This document shows, in pieces, positions 35,442 through 44,513 of a stretch of DNA of 64,000 bases. The position numbers and the translations under genes are program-made. The stretch is from Adhaeribacter aerolatus (GTDB lineage: Bacteria; Bacteroidota; Bacteroidia; Cytophagales; Hymenobacteraceae). The stretch is from NCBI RefSeq assembly GCF_007991635.1, contig NZ_BJYS01000019.1:78131-142130 (forward strand), in the 5' to 3' direction. Numbering within the stretch: position 1 is the stretch's first letter; each line of letters starts with the position of its first letter. The notes under the pieces are model-generated. The model saw nothing but the letters and a program-made list of their open reading frames with translations, did no database searches and was not told where the DNA came from.

Positions 35442-35827
35442 TTTAAGCACGCTGCCAATTTATGAATGCGGCATTACACTTATAAAGGAAGTGCTTTAAC
35501 TAGTTCGCACCGGTATTAAGTAAGTGGACCAATGGCTTCATTCAATCAACTAAGAAAAGCGTTGCTTAAGGTGCTATATGGTAAAAGTAAGTAATAAATT
35601 CTAAAAAAGGCAATATTATCCGAAATAGCTTTGCTCTGGATAGCATAATATATGCTTTAATTCGATAAGGTATGACCGAAAGCTTAACCTTAAATAATTA
35701 AGCAGCCGGACGATATATTTTATTAATTAAAGGAAATATTACCTCGGTGTAGGTGTGCTATTTTGAATGAAAAATTCGTCTTGAGCCATTAACCTTAAAA
35801 AGATCTAGATTCCTATTAAAGTAAAAG

Positions 35828-35862
35828 GCTCCGGTCCAGTTGCTTCTGAACCGGAGCTTTTT
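35828..35862 (-). terminator. Terminator of the ribonucleotide reductase gene
   Basis: GCTCCGGTCCAG (35828-35839) pairs with CTGAACCGGAGC (35846-35857), one mismatch in 12, around a 6-base loop. T-runs flank it in both directions (TTTTT to the right; CTTTTAC on the minus strand). It lies 28 bases beyond the stop of the minus-strand gene. Confidence 0.75.
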
Positions 35863-35889
35863 AAAATTACTCCCACAAATAAGGTTAAC

Positions 35890-38800
35890 TTAACTGCAGC
35901 CCAAACTAGTGCCGCAATTTAAACATTTATAACAGGTACCCGACCGAATGGTTAGATGACCGCAGGAAGGACAGGCCGGCGCATCGCCCATTAAAGCGGC
36001 CAGCACCTGCTGGGTTTGTTCAAAAAGTAGCGCTTGCGGTTTTTCGCCGTTAACCGCTATTGGTTTAGCCTGCAGGTTGCTATCGGTGGTGTCAGGCATT
36101 GGTTTGCGGTGGCTCGGAGTTTGCGGCGGCTGATCGCTAGTTTTGTCCGGTACCACGTGCACCAAATCCAGGCGGTTCAGATATTCGAAGCCCAGTAACC
36201 GGAAAATAAAATCAGTGATAGAAGTGGCATTTTTAATATTAGGATGCTCTACCGGGCCCGCCGGTTCAAAACGGGTAAAAGTAAACCGGCTTACAAACTC
36301 ATCCAGCGGTACCCCATATTGCAGCCCCAGCGATACCGAAATAGCAAAACAATTGAGCAGCGACCGGAAAGAAGCACCTTCTTTGTACATATCAATAAAT
36401 ATTTCACCTAAGGTACCATCCTGGTACTCACCCGTCCGGATGTAGATGGTATGGCCGTCTATCTTGGCTTTCTGGGTAAAGCCGTTCCTTTTATCGGGCA
36501 GCCGTTTGCGTTTGACAATATCTGATAAGGCACGTTTAAAGCGGGTATCTTTCGATTCGGTAATAAGTGCGCGGGCGGCTTCCAGCACCTGTTCTTCGGT
36601 TAACATTCGCGGTGAGTCGGGTGCGGCCGGCTCGGAAGAAATTTCTGCTAGGGCAGCGGTTTTGTCCGGTTTAACGGCTTTCTTGCTACTTAGCGGTTGC
36701 GATAATTTGCTGCCGTCGCGGTAAACCGAACAGGCTTTTAGCCCCAGTTGCCAGGCTTGTAAGTTGCAATTGGCTACATCGTCGGCCGTGCTTTCGGCGG
36801 GCAGGTTAATGGTTTTGGAAATGGCCCCGGAAATAAAGGGCTGAACGGCAGCCATCATGCGCAAGTGCCCGCTGGGTTTAATAAAACGGGTGCCGCGGTT
36901 GCCGCATTTATTTGCACAATCAAAAACCGGGTAGTGTTCTGGTTTTAAGTGGGGGGCTCCTTCTATGGTCAGAGTACCGCATATATAAATATTGGCCTCT
37001 TCTATTTGTCCTTCCGAAAGTTTCCAATACCGGAGCAAATCGAAACCGGGTTGTTCGTAATCCTGGTGTTTAATGCCCAGCCGCTGCAGGCAAGCCTCGC
37101 CCAATACATGCTGGTTAAAGGCAAACCGGATATCAAAAGCGGTAGCCAGATTTTGTTCGAGTTTGGCGATTTCGGTTAAGTTAAGGCCTTGTTGCTGCAA
37201 AAAAGTATCATTTACTCCGGGGGCCTGACGCAACGAACCGGTACCCCGGACATAGGCTACAATATCTGTAATTTCGGTTTCGGAGTACCCGAACTGGCGG
37301 AGGGCTACCGGAACGGCGTGGTTAATAATTTTGAAATAGCCGCCGCCGGCTAATTTTTTAAATTTTACCAGGGCAAAATCCGGTTCTACCCCGGTGGTGT
37401 CGCAATCCATCAGCAGCCCGATGGTGCCGGTAGGAGCAATAACCGTAGTTTGGGCATTGCGGTAGCCGTATTGTTCACCGGCGGCCAGGGCTTCATCCCA
37501 AACCTGCTGCGCGGCTTGCAGCAAATAAGCCGGCGCCAGGCTGCTGTCTATCCGGGCGGGCGAAATAGTCAGGCTCTGAAAAGCGACATCATCGGAATAG
37601 GTAGCAGCCCGGTGGTTGCGAATTACCCGGAGCATCGCTTCCTGGTTTTCCGGGAATTTGTCAAACGGGCCCAGGTAGGTGGCCATCTCAGCGGATGTTC
37701 TATATGCTGTACCGGTCATGATGGCGGTTATAGCGGCGGCCATTGTACGGGCTTCAGAACTGTCGTAAGGCAAGCCCTTTACCATTAACAAAGCGCCCAG
37801 ATTCGCGTAACCAAGTCCAATGGTGCGGTAGTCAAACGATCGCTGGGCAACTTCCGGCGACGGGAATTGGGCCATTAAAACCGATATTTCCAAAATAATG
37901 GTCCAGATGCGGCAGGCATGTTCAAAAGCCGGTACGTCAAACTCCTGTTTCTGCTCGTTGTAAAATTTTCGCAGGTTTAAGGAGGCCAGGTTACAGGCCG
38001 TATCGTCCAGGAACATATATTCAGAGCAGGGATTGGAGGCCCGGATAGGTCCGCCGGCCGGGCAAGTATGCCATTCATTGATAGTGGAATCGAACTGCAC
38101 CCCGGGATCGGCGCAAGACCAGGCTGCCTGGTTTAGTTCCTGCCACAATTGCTGGGCGGGTATCTTTTTAACGATGCGGCCATCGGTGCGGGCTTTTAAA
38201 TCCCAATCTTCCTGGTTTTGCAGGGCGGTAAAAAAGGCATTCGGAATCCGGACGGAATTATTAACGTTTTGCCCCGAAACGGTGCGGTAGGCTTCTCCTT
38301 CGTAATCGGCCGGGTAACCGGCCGCCAGCAAAGCCGCCACTTTCTGCTCTTCTGCCACCTTCCAGTTAATAAAATCCGCTATTTCGGGATGGTCGATATC
38401 CAGCGAAACCATTTTGGCGGCCCGGCGCGTGGTGCCGCCCGATTTAATAGCGCCCGCTGCCCGGTCGGCTACTTTCAGGAAAGACAACAAACCCGATGAA
38501 TAACCGCCGCCGGATAGTTTTTCGTTAGCGCCCCGGATGGCCGAAAAATTAGAACCCACACCCGAACCGTACTTAAAAATACGGGCTTCGCGCACCAATA
38601 AATCCATAATGCCCCCTTTGTTTACCAGGTCGTCTTTTACCGATAATATAAAGCAGGCGTGGGGTTGCGGATGCTCATACGCCGATTCCGATGGCGTTAA
38701 TGTACCCGAATCCGGATCTACGTAAAAATGGCCCTGCGACTCGCCTGAAATATCATAACTGTGATGGAGGCCGGTGTTAAACCATTGCGGCGAATTGGGT

Positions 38801-39198
38801 GCAGCATACTGCCCCAATAGCATGTAAACTGTTTCGTCGTAGAAAATATCGGCATCAGCCGGGGAGGCGAAGTAGCCGTGCCGCAAACCCCAATACCGCC
38901 AGCAGGCCGCCATCCGGTGCACCACCTGCTTAACAGAAGTTTCGGCCCCGAGGGAGCCGTCTGGTTGCGGTACGCCTGTTTTTCGGAAATATTTCTGAGC
39001 CAGAATATCGGTAGCAATCTGCGACCAGGCTTCAGGCACTTCTATATGGTGCATCTCAAACACGATTTCGCCGGATGGGTTACGAATAACGGAGGCTCTT
39101 TTAACGAACCGGAAGGCTGCGTAAGCAGGCAGGTGATCCTGGGTAAAATGCCGGTTAATTTTTAAGCCCGCAACGGCAGCGGAAGTTTGGTTTTTCAT
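35890..39198 (-). CDS. nrdJ: Adenosylcobalamin-dependent (class II) ribonucleotide reductase
   Basis: This 1102-residue enzyme makes deoxyribonucleotides with a B12-derived radical and therefore needs no oxygen. Recognisable are GSGVGSNFSAIRG, SGGTTRRAAKMVSLD, the active-site region NPCSEYMFLDDTACNLASLNL (Cys of NPCSE and the following Cys), and GTIGLLMDCDTTGVEPDFAL. The C-terminus has a zinc-ribbon-like tail with CPSCG, CYKC and NCGTSLGCS that carries the redox-active cysteines. It lies between the two NO gene groups. No cobalamin riboswitch consensus was recognised upstream. Oxygen independence fits the low-oxygen habit suggested by the nos and nor operons. Confidence 0.93.
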   Translation of the reverse strand: MKNQTSAAVAGLKINRHFTQDHLPAYAAFRFVKRASVIRNPSGEIVFEMHHIEVPEAWSQIATDILAQKYFRKTGVPQPDGSLGAETSVKQVVHRMAACWRYWGLRHGYFASPADADIFYDETVYMLLGQYAAPNSPQWFNTGLHHSYDISGESQGHFYVDPDSGTLTPSESAYEHPQPHACFILSVKDDLVNKGGIMDLLVREARIFKYGSGVGSNFSAIRGANEKLSGGGYSSGLLSFLKVADRAAGAIKSGGTTRRAAKMVSLDIDHPEIADFINWKVAEEQKVAALLAAGYPADYEGEAYRTVSGQNVNNSVRIPNAFFTALQNQEDWDLKARTDGRIVKKIPAQQLWQELNQAAWSCADPGVQFDSTINEWHTCPAGGPIRASNPCSEYMFLDDTACNLASLNLRKFYNEQKQEFDVPAFEHACRIWTIILEISVLMAQFPSPEVAQRSFDYRTIGLGYANLGALLMVKGLPYDSSEARTMAAAITAIMTGTAYRTSAEMATYLGPFDKFPENQEAMLRVIRNHRAATYSDDVAFQSLTISPARIDSSLAPAYLLQAAQQVWDEALAAGEQYGYRNAQTTVIAPTGTIGLLMDCDTTGVEPDFALVKFKKLAGGGYFKIINHAVPVALRQFGYSETEITDIVAYVRGTGSLRQAPGVNDTFLQQQGLNLTEIAKLEQNLATAFDIRFAFNQHVLGEACLQRLGIKHQDYEQPGFDLLRYWKLSEGQIEEANIYICGTLTIEGAPHLKPEHYPVFDCANKCGNRGTRFIKPSGHLRMMAAVQPFISGAISKTINLPAESTADDVANCNLQAWQLGLKACSVYRDGSKLSQPLSSKKAVKPDKTAALAEISSEPAAPDSPRMLTEEQVLEAARALITESKDTRFKRALSDIVKRKRLPDKRNGFTQKAKIDGHTIYIRTGEYQDGTLGEIFIDMYKEGASFRSLLNCFAISVSLGLQYGVPLDEFVSRFTFTRFEPAGPVEHPNIKNATSITDFIFRLLGFEYLNRLDLVHVVPDKTSDQPPQTPSHRKPMPDTTDSNLQAKPIAVNGEKPQALLFEQTQQVLAALMGDAPACPSCGHLTIRSGTCYKCLNCGTSLGCS

Positions 39199-39628
39199 AA
39201 ATTTTTATTTAGGTGTGACATTAATCTGGCGCTACCTGGTTTGAGCGCCGAGGAAGCCGCCGGAAGGTTTTACTTAGTAGATATATCCCAATAGCATTTT
39301 TACCGGGACTATTTAAGCGGATAAGTAAGGTAATAGTATCCGCCAGCAAAGTATATAATATTTATAAAGATAAAAATACCTTTTTGTCGGCTTTAATTAA
39401 AAATTAAATCTTAGCTCTGATAAATATCACAAAAACAGATGATTGTTGTCATAAACCAGATTTCAGGACCTTTTTACCTTTGAAAAATCAGGGAAATCCG
39501 GATTAAACTTATTCATCCTAAAGAAAGTGAAACAGCCAACCGCATATCGATTCAACTGGGTTGCTGCCTGTTTTCCCGGCATCACAGATAAGCTTTTACT
39601 ATTCTATTCATCATAAATTAATATTGTT
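39199..39628. other. Divergent spacer between nrdJ and norB
   Basis: This 430-base AT-rich region separates the left-reading nrdJ and right-reading norB. It contains the nor promoter annotated at 39418-39482. The following 146-base leader to the norB ATG holds a 29-codon GTG-started ORF ending 14 bases before norB, too weak to call. No riboswitch was recognised for nrdJ. Confidence 0.5.
39418..39482 (+). promoter_or_regulatory. nor operon promoter with tandem CRP/FNR-type sites
   Basis: A perfect dyad TGAT-AAAT-ATCA lies at 39418-39429 and a one-mismatch dyad TGAT-TGTT-GTCA at 39440-39451, centres 22 bp apart. The -7 box TACCTTTG is at 39475-39482, 45 bases after the first dyad and 23 after the second. 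Every spacing is identical to that of the nos promoter at 20376-20440. This would put the sites near -62 and -41. A long 5' leader of about 145 bases follows before norB. Confidence 0.68.
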
Positions 39629-41980
39629 ATGAAATACACCAGGTTATGGCTGGGATTCATCGCCGTAATAGTCGGTTCCTTTGCTGTTTTAGGGTATTAT
39701 GGTTCGGAAATCTACCGGAAGGCGCCACCTATTCCGGATAAGGTTGTTACAGATTCGGGTCAGGTATTATTTACCGGGCAGGATATTAAAGACGGACAAA
39801 ATGTCTGGCAATCGATGGGAGGGCAGGAGGTAGGTTCGGTTTGGGGCCACGGCGCCTACCAGGCACCCGACTGGACCGCTGAATGGCTGCACAAAGAGGC
39901 GATATTTATGCTGGATGCCTGGGCCAAAGCCGAAAAAGGCAAAAACTTTGCTTCTCTGGATGTCGAAAGCAAAGCTGGTTTGGAAGCTCGCCTCCAAGCG
40001 CAAATCCGTCAGAATACTTACGACCAGCAAGCCGGCACTCTTACCGTATCAGATGGGCGGGCGGCGGCCATTGCCGACGTAAGCCGTTATTATACGGGCT
40101 TATTTACGAACGATGCGGCCATGGCCGAATACCGTGAAGCTTACGCTATTCCGGATAACAGCATTAAAGACCCGGAACGGATGCGCCAGATGAATGCCTT
40201 TTTCTTTTGGGCATCCTGGGCCTGCGTAACCGAACGCCCCGGCGAAAAAATATCGTACACAAATAACTGGCCGCACGAAAAATTAGTCGGTAATGAACCC
40301 AGCAGCGACCTTATTATCTGGACCGGCTTTAGCGTAATTGTATTAATTGCCGGGGTGGGTTTATTGGCCTATTATTATGCCTCTAATAAAGAAGAAGAGC
40401 TGGATATTAGCAAGCTGCCGCAGAAAGACCCATTACTGGGACTGGAGCCAACACCCTCAATGCGCGCAACGCTTAAATATTTCTGGACGGTTACTGCCTT
40501 AATATTGGTACAAGTAATGATGGGGGTAGTTACGGCACACTACGGCGTAGAAGGGCAGGCGCTGTACGGTTTGCCGTTGGCCGAGATTTTACCTTACTCC
40601 ATCTCCCGGACCTGGCACGTGCAACTGGCTATTTTCTGGATTGCGACTTCCTGGCTGGCCACCGGTTTATTTATTGCCCCGGCTGTTTCGGGCCACGAAC
40701 CTAAATTTCAACGGGCCGGCGTTAACTTTTTGTTTATTGCCTTGCTTATTATTGTGGTAGGTTCTTTGGCCGGACAGTGGTTTGGCGTCATGCAGAAACT
40801 GGGCCTGGTCGAAAATTTCTGGTTTGGGCACCAGGGCTACGAATACGTTGATTTAGGGCGTTTCTGGCAAATATTCCTGCTGGTAGGCTTGTTTTTGTGG
40901 CTGTTCCTGATGACCCGGGCCATTTGGCCGGCGTTTAAAAAAGATGCCGAAGGCCGCCATTTACTGGGAATGTTCCTGATTTCGTCGGTAGCCATTGCGG
41001 TATTCTACGGCGCCGGTTTAATGTGGGGCCGCCAAACCAACCTGGCTATTGCCGAGTACTGGCGCTGGTGGGTAGTGCATCTGTGGGTAGAAGGCTTCTT
41101 CGAAGTATTTGCAACCGTGGTAATTGCCTTTTTATTCGTGCGTATGGGCTTACTGCGCACCAAAATTGCCACGCCCACGGTTTTATTTTCCACCATTATA
41201 TTCCTCTTCGGCGGCATAATCGGTACATTTCACCACCTGTATTTCAGCGGTACGCCTACATCGGTACTGGCCCTGGGCGCCACCTTTAGCGCCCTGGAAG
41301 TAGTACCCCTGGTATTAATTGGTTTCGAAGCTTACCATAATTTAGAACTAAGCCGTTCTACCTCCTGGATTAAAGCCTATAAATGGCCCATCTACTGCTT
41401 TATTGCGGTGGCATTCTGGAACTTGGTGGGAGCAGGTATTTTTGGCTTCGTTATCAATCCGCCCATTGCCTTGTATTATATGCAAGGATTAAATACTACT
41501 CCGGTTCACGGCCACACTGCTTTGTTTGGCGTGTACGGTGTATTAGGTATTGGTTTAATGTTATTCGCCCTGAAAGGCATGGCTGCCCGCAATGTTTGGA
41601 AAGATGGCGTTATCAGCTTTGCCTTCTGGAGTATCAATATTGGTTTGGGCCTGATGGTTATAATCAGTGTGCTGCCGATTGGCTTGCTGCAAACCTGGGC
41701 GAGTGTAGAACACGGCTTGTGGTACGCCCGCTCCATGGAATTCATGCAAACCGATACCATGGAAATATTGCGCTGGCTAAGGGTAATTGGCGACACCATT
41801 TTTGCCCTGGGTGTGGTAGCATTGGCCTGGTTCGTAGTCGGATTAAAGACCGGCTGGTCTTTGCACCCTCATACTGATATTTCACCGGAAAATTACCCGA
41901 CCGTTAAACCGGCTGGTGAAGCCTCTCTGGTTAATAAAAAAAGAAAAAGCCTGAGCAACCAGAAAATCAAAGAGGCCTGA
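39629..41980 (+). CDS. norB: Quinol-dependent nitric oxide reductase (qNor)
   Basis: This 783-residue single-subunit enzyme reduces two NO to N2O using quinol electrons in the cytoplasmic membrane. An N-terminal transmembrane helix is followed by a periplasmic cytochrome-c-like domain without a heme motif (VLFTGQDIKDGQNVWQSMGG), which distinguishes qNor from cNor. The remaining part is the 12-to-14-helix NorB core, with heme and FeB ligands in HVQLAIFWIATSW, HLWVEGFFEVFAT, GTFHHLYFSGTP and HGHTALFGVYG. Glutamates in WVEGFFE match the NO-reductase-specific residues that replace the CuB tyrosine of oxidases. It leads the nor cluster and has an FNR-type promoter. It also makes the N2O that NosZ consumes. 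Confidence 0.96.
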   Translation: MKYTRLWLGFIAVIVGSFAVLGYYGSEIYRKAPPIPDKVVTDSGQVLFTGQDIKDGQNVWQSMGGQEVGSVWGHGAYQAPDWTAEWLHKEAIFMLDAWAKAEKGKNFASLDVESKAGLEARLQAQIRQNTYDQQAGTLTVSDGRAAAIADVSRYYTGLFTNDAAMAEYREAYAIPDNSIKDPERMRQMNAFFFWASWACVTERPGEKISYTNNWPHEKLVGNEPSSDLIIWTGFSVIVLIAGVGLLAYYYASNKEEELDISKLPQKDPLLGLEPTPSMRATLKYFWTVTALILVQVMMGVVTAHYGVEGQALYGLPLAEILPYSISRTWHVQLAIFWIATSWLATGLFIAPAVSGHEPKFQRAGVNFLFIALLIIVVGSLAGQWFGVMQKLGLVENFWFGHQGYEYVDLGRFWQIFLLVGLFLWLFLMTRAIWPAFKKDAEGRHLLGMFLISSVAIAVFYGAGLMWGRQTNLAIAEYWRWWVVHLWVEGFFEVFATVVIAFLFVRMGLLRTKIATPTVLFSTIIFLFGGIIGTFHHLYFSGTPTSVLALGATFSALEVVPLVLIGFEAYHNLELSRSTSWIKAYKWPIYCFIAVAFWNLVGAGIFGFVINPPIALYYMQGLNTTPVHGHTALFGVYGVLGIGLMLFALKGMAARNVWKDGVISFAFWSINIGLGLMVIISVLPIGLLQTWASVEHGLWYARSMEFMQTDTMEILRWLRVIGDTIFALGVVALAWFVVGLKTGWSLHPHTDISPENYPTVKPAGEASLVNKKRKSLSNQKIKEA

Positions 41981-42082
41981 TTTATTTAATCCGGTCTTTT
42001 TACGAAGGCTCACTTTAAATAAAATATTGCCTTATTCAACTCAAAACAATATATTAATAAAAAAAGAGTTAAATATCTTTTA

Positions 42083-42108
42083 TTATTTCAAAATAAGTTT
42101 TACCTTTA
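42083..42108 (+). promoter_or_regulatory. Candidate operator and promoter of the RIC gene
   Basis: A perfect 6-2-6 dyad, TTATTT-CA-AAATAA, spans 42083-42096. TACCTTTA, a one-mismatch -7 box, follows at 42101-42108, 42 bases before the ATG at 42150. A repressor at the dyad would cover the promoter. The 6-2-6 shape is shared with the dyad before the Rrf2 gene at 46313, although the bases differ. Confidence 0.45.
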
Positions 42109-42149
42109 TATACCTAGTAAAACAAGTAATCTTCTAACCGTAATAATTC

Positions 42150-43100
42150 ATGGAAACCATTGATTTTTTAGACGTAACCGTAATAGAACCCCGCTTAAAG
42201 CACCCCACTATTTTTAACCGTTTCGACAACCTGACTGGCGGCGAAAGTTTGGTAATTCACAACGACCACGACCCAAAACCGCTGTATTACCAACTGCTGG
42301 GCGAGCGGGGCAATATTTTTAAATGGGAATATTTATCCCAGGGTCCGGAAATTTGGGAAGTACGCATTACTAAGCTTACCCCGGAGGAAGGCGAAACCAT
42401 AGGCGAACTGGTAACCAAAGATTACCGGAAAGCCGAAATATTTAAAAAGTATGGGCTGGATTTCTGCTGCGGCGGTAAAAAATCGGTGGCGCGGGCTTGC
42501 GCAGAAAAAGGTATAAACCCGGTTCTGGTAGAACAGGAATTAAACGCCCTCACCGAAACACCGGTAGCCCGCACCCAGAATTTTAATGCCTGGGATTTAA
42601 GCTTTTTGGCCGATTATATTGAAAATACCCACCATACCTATGTGCGCGAAAGCTTGCCTGCCTTATCGGAATATACTACTAAAATTGCCCGGGTACACGG
42701 CGAGCGCCATCCGGAACTAATAGAGATAGCCCGGCACTTTGTCGCCATTGCAGCTGAGTTGAACGCCCACATGCCCAAAGAAGAACGGGTTTTATTTCCG
42801 TACATCCGGCGGTTAAACGAGGCCGATAAATCTGGCGCTACTTTGGTAAAGCCCGGCTTTGGCAGTATCCAAAACCCGATAAACATGATGGAAATGGAAC
42901 ACGAAGCAGCCGGCAGCTCACTGGAAGCCATCCGGGAATTGAGTAACAATTATACCGTACCCGCTGATGGCTGCACCACGTACCGCCTGGCTTTTGCCAA
43001 ACTGCAGGAATTTGAAAGCGACCTGCACCAGCACATTCACCTGGAAAACAATATTTTGTTCCCGAAAGCTATTGAGCTGGAGCAGAAAGTTTTCTCCTGA
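42150..43100 (+). CDS. ric: DUF2249-RIC (ScdA/YtfE) fusion: iron-sulfur cluster repair di-iron protein
   Basis: This 316-residue protein joins three modules. Residues 1-75 are a DUF2249 domain (LDVTVIEPRLKHPTIFNRFD and DPKPLYYQLLGERG). Residues 80-140 match the ScdA N-terminal domain with GLDFCCGGKKS (Cys106-Cys107). Residues 145-312 form a hemerythrin-like di-iron domain with HTYVRESLPALSEY, HMPKEERVLFPYIRR, MEMEHEAAGSSLEAI and HIHLENNILFPKA. RIC proteins repair Fe-S clusters damaged by NO or oxidants. The added DUF2249 module is less usual. It has its own likely promoter 145 bases after norB and a hemerythrin gene 54 bases downstream. Confidence 0.9.
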   Translation: METIDFLDVTVIEPRLKHPTIFNRFDNLTGGESLVIHNDHDPKPLYYQLLGERGNIFKWEYLSQGPEIWEVRITKLTPEEGETIGELVTKDYRKAEIFKKYGLDFCCGGKKSVARACAEKGINPVLVEQELNALTETPVARTQNFNAWDLSFLADYIENTHHTYVRESLPALSEYTTKIARVHGERHPELIEIARHFVAIAAELNAHMPKEERVLFPYIRRLNEADKSGATLVKPGFGSIQNPINMMEMEHEAAGSSLEAIRELSNNYTVPADGCTTYRLAFAKLQEFESDLHQHIHLENNILFPKAIELEQKVFS

Positions 43101-43154
43101 ATATAATCGGGTTTTAAAACTTATTCTTTTTCTGGAAACCAAAACAAAATAATA

Positions 43155-43658
43155 ATGGAAACAATAGTTAAACCCCTGAAAAGACATCCTGAATTAGTCG
43201 CCCTGTCAAGGGAACATCATTTTGAGTTGCTTTTTTCCTGGAAAATAAAACAGGGGCTGGCCCGTAAGGTCGACAGCCGGATCATTCAGGATTATATTAA
43301 CTATTTCTGGGACCATCATTTAGAAAGCCACCTGGAAAAAGAAGATAAAATTGTAGTGCAAATTTTATCGGAGGCAGATCCGATGCGGTTCCGGGTGCAA
43401 CAAGACCACGACCTCATCCGAAGTGTTATTAACTACCTTTCCAGCTACCGGGAGAACATTGATTATGTGCTGAACACCTTACAAATTTTAGTTAAAGAGC
43501 ACGTAAGGTTCGAAGAGCGGGTATTTTTCCCGTACCTGGAAAAGGTAGCTACTCCCGGCCAACTCATATTAGTGGGTCTGGAAATAGAAAAACACGCCGA
43601 AAAGCCAACCGACGATTTTGAACCGGCTTTCTGGTTTTCCCAGCCCGAAAATAATTAA
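43155..43658 (+). CDS. Hemerythrin-domain protein
   Basis: This 167-residue HHE four-helix protein has SREHHFELLFSWK, HHLESHLEKEDKI, QQDHDLIRSVINY and HVRFEERVFFPYLE, giving a complete set of putative di-iron ligands. It is similar throughout to the hemerythrin at 33715 and the two are likely paralogues from the duplicated NO modules. It lies between the RIC fusion and the DUF1858-DUF2249 gene, 54 bases after the former and 18 before the latter, in an operon. It probably binds NO or O2. Confidence 0.88.
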   Translation: METIVKPLKRHPELVALSREHHFELLFSWKIKQGLARKVDSRIIQDYINYFWDHHLESHLEKEDKIVVQILSEADPMRFRVQQDHDLIRSVINYLSSYRENIDYVLNTLQILVKEHVRFEERVFFPYLEKVATPGQLILVGLEIEKHAEKPTDDFEPAFWFSQPENN

Positions 43659-43676
43659 TTAGAAGACACCTGACCC

Positions 43677-44513
43677 ATGAGCCAGTTAACGCCTCCCTTA
43701 AAAATTAATGCCGAAACCCGCATTTCAACCTTAATACGGGCAAATCCGGCTACCATTGAGGCCATAGCGTCCATTAACAAGCACTTTGAAAAGCTGCGCA
43801 ACCCGCTGCTGCGCAAAGTGCTGGCCTCACGGGTAACCATTGCCGATGCCGCCCGCATTGGCGGCACCAGCGTGGAAGTATTTTTTGAAAAATTAAAAGC
43901 GCTCGGTTTTGTTTCTGAAAGGGCCGGCGCCGTAACCCCTAACCCGGTTACAGCGCCGCTACCCGATTTGCCGCCCGTAGGCTTAACCTTAGATGTACGG
44001 GAAGGTTTGCAGCAGGGGCTTGACCCATTTAAAGAAATAATGGCTGCTGCCGAAAACCTGCCGGCCGGCAAAAGCCTGTTAATTATTAATACTTTTGAAC
44101 CCATTCCGCTGTACGCCATCCTGCGGAAAAAAGGATTTACCCATTACACCTGCCAGTCTGCCGATAACCTGGTGCATACGTATTTTTACCAGGCTGGTCC
44201 GGCGGTGGCGCCGGATAAGCCGCTCCCGAATGCAGAAAAACCTTTTAAAAACCTGTACCGGCAATACCAGCACAACCTGGTAGAACTGGATGTCCGGAAC
44301 CTGGAAATGCCGCTGCCCATGATGACTATTCTGGAAGCAGTGCACAAACTTTTAGCGGGGCAGGCTTTGCTGGTGTACCATTGCCGGGTACCCCAGTATT
44401 TATTGCCCCAATTAGCCGAGAACGGGTTTGGCTGGGCTGTAGCCAACCCGTCTCCCGGCGAGGTGCGCCTGCTGATTTATAAATTACCTGGCCATGAACT
44501 TACTAACCGCTAA
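43677..44513 (+). CDS. DUF1858-DUF2249-DUF2249 protein
   Basis: This 278-residue cytoplasmic protein is built of three small modules. Residues 5-70 are a DUF1858 domain (ISTLIRANPATIEAIASIN and LASRVTIADAARIGG). Residues about 100-170 are a DUF2249 domain (LDVREGLQQGLDPFKEIMAA, SLLIINTFEPIPLYAIL). Residues about 200-275 are a second DUF2249 domain (VELDVRNLEMPLPMMTIL, LLVYHCRVPQYLLPQL). DUF1858 and DUF2249 proteins commonly accompany nor and hemerythrin genes, and DUF2249 has a TusA-like fold, but no reaction is known. It overlaps the next gene by 20 bases, which suggests translational coupling. Confidence 0.8.
   Translation: MSQLTPPLKINAETRISTLIRANPATIEAIASINKHFEKLRNPLLRKVLASRVTIADAARIGGTSVEVFFEKLKALGFVSERAGAVTPNPVTAPLPDLPPVGLTLDVREGLQQGLDPFKEIMAAAENLPAGKSLLIINTFEPIPLYAILRKKGFTHYTCQSADNLVHTYFYQAGPAVAPDKPLPNAEKPFKNLYRQYQHNLVELDVRNLEMPLPMMTILEAVHKLLAGQALLVYHCRVPQYLLPQLAENGFGWAVANPSPGEVRLLIYKLPGHELTNR

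Larger units (their letters stand above)
35383..35889. other. Intergenic region upstream of the truncated hemoglobin operon
   Basis: This 507-base AT-rich spacer holds a candidate operator near the right-hand start of the minus-strand NO operon (35428-35441) and the terminator of the ribonucleotide reductase gene (35828-35862). TAAATTGG on the minus strand near 35456-35463 is a one-to-two mismatch -7 box. The rest shows nothing recognisable. Confidence 0.45.

Noticed and set aside
39199..39400. Cobalamin riboswitch before the B12-dependent ribonucleotide reductase
   Set aside because: No B12-box-like consensus or matching stem set was seen in the leader.
39527..39616. A 29-codon GTG-started frame ending just before norB
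   Set aside because: Short, unusual start, no recognisable domain and no conserved leader-peptide features; most likely chance.
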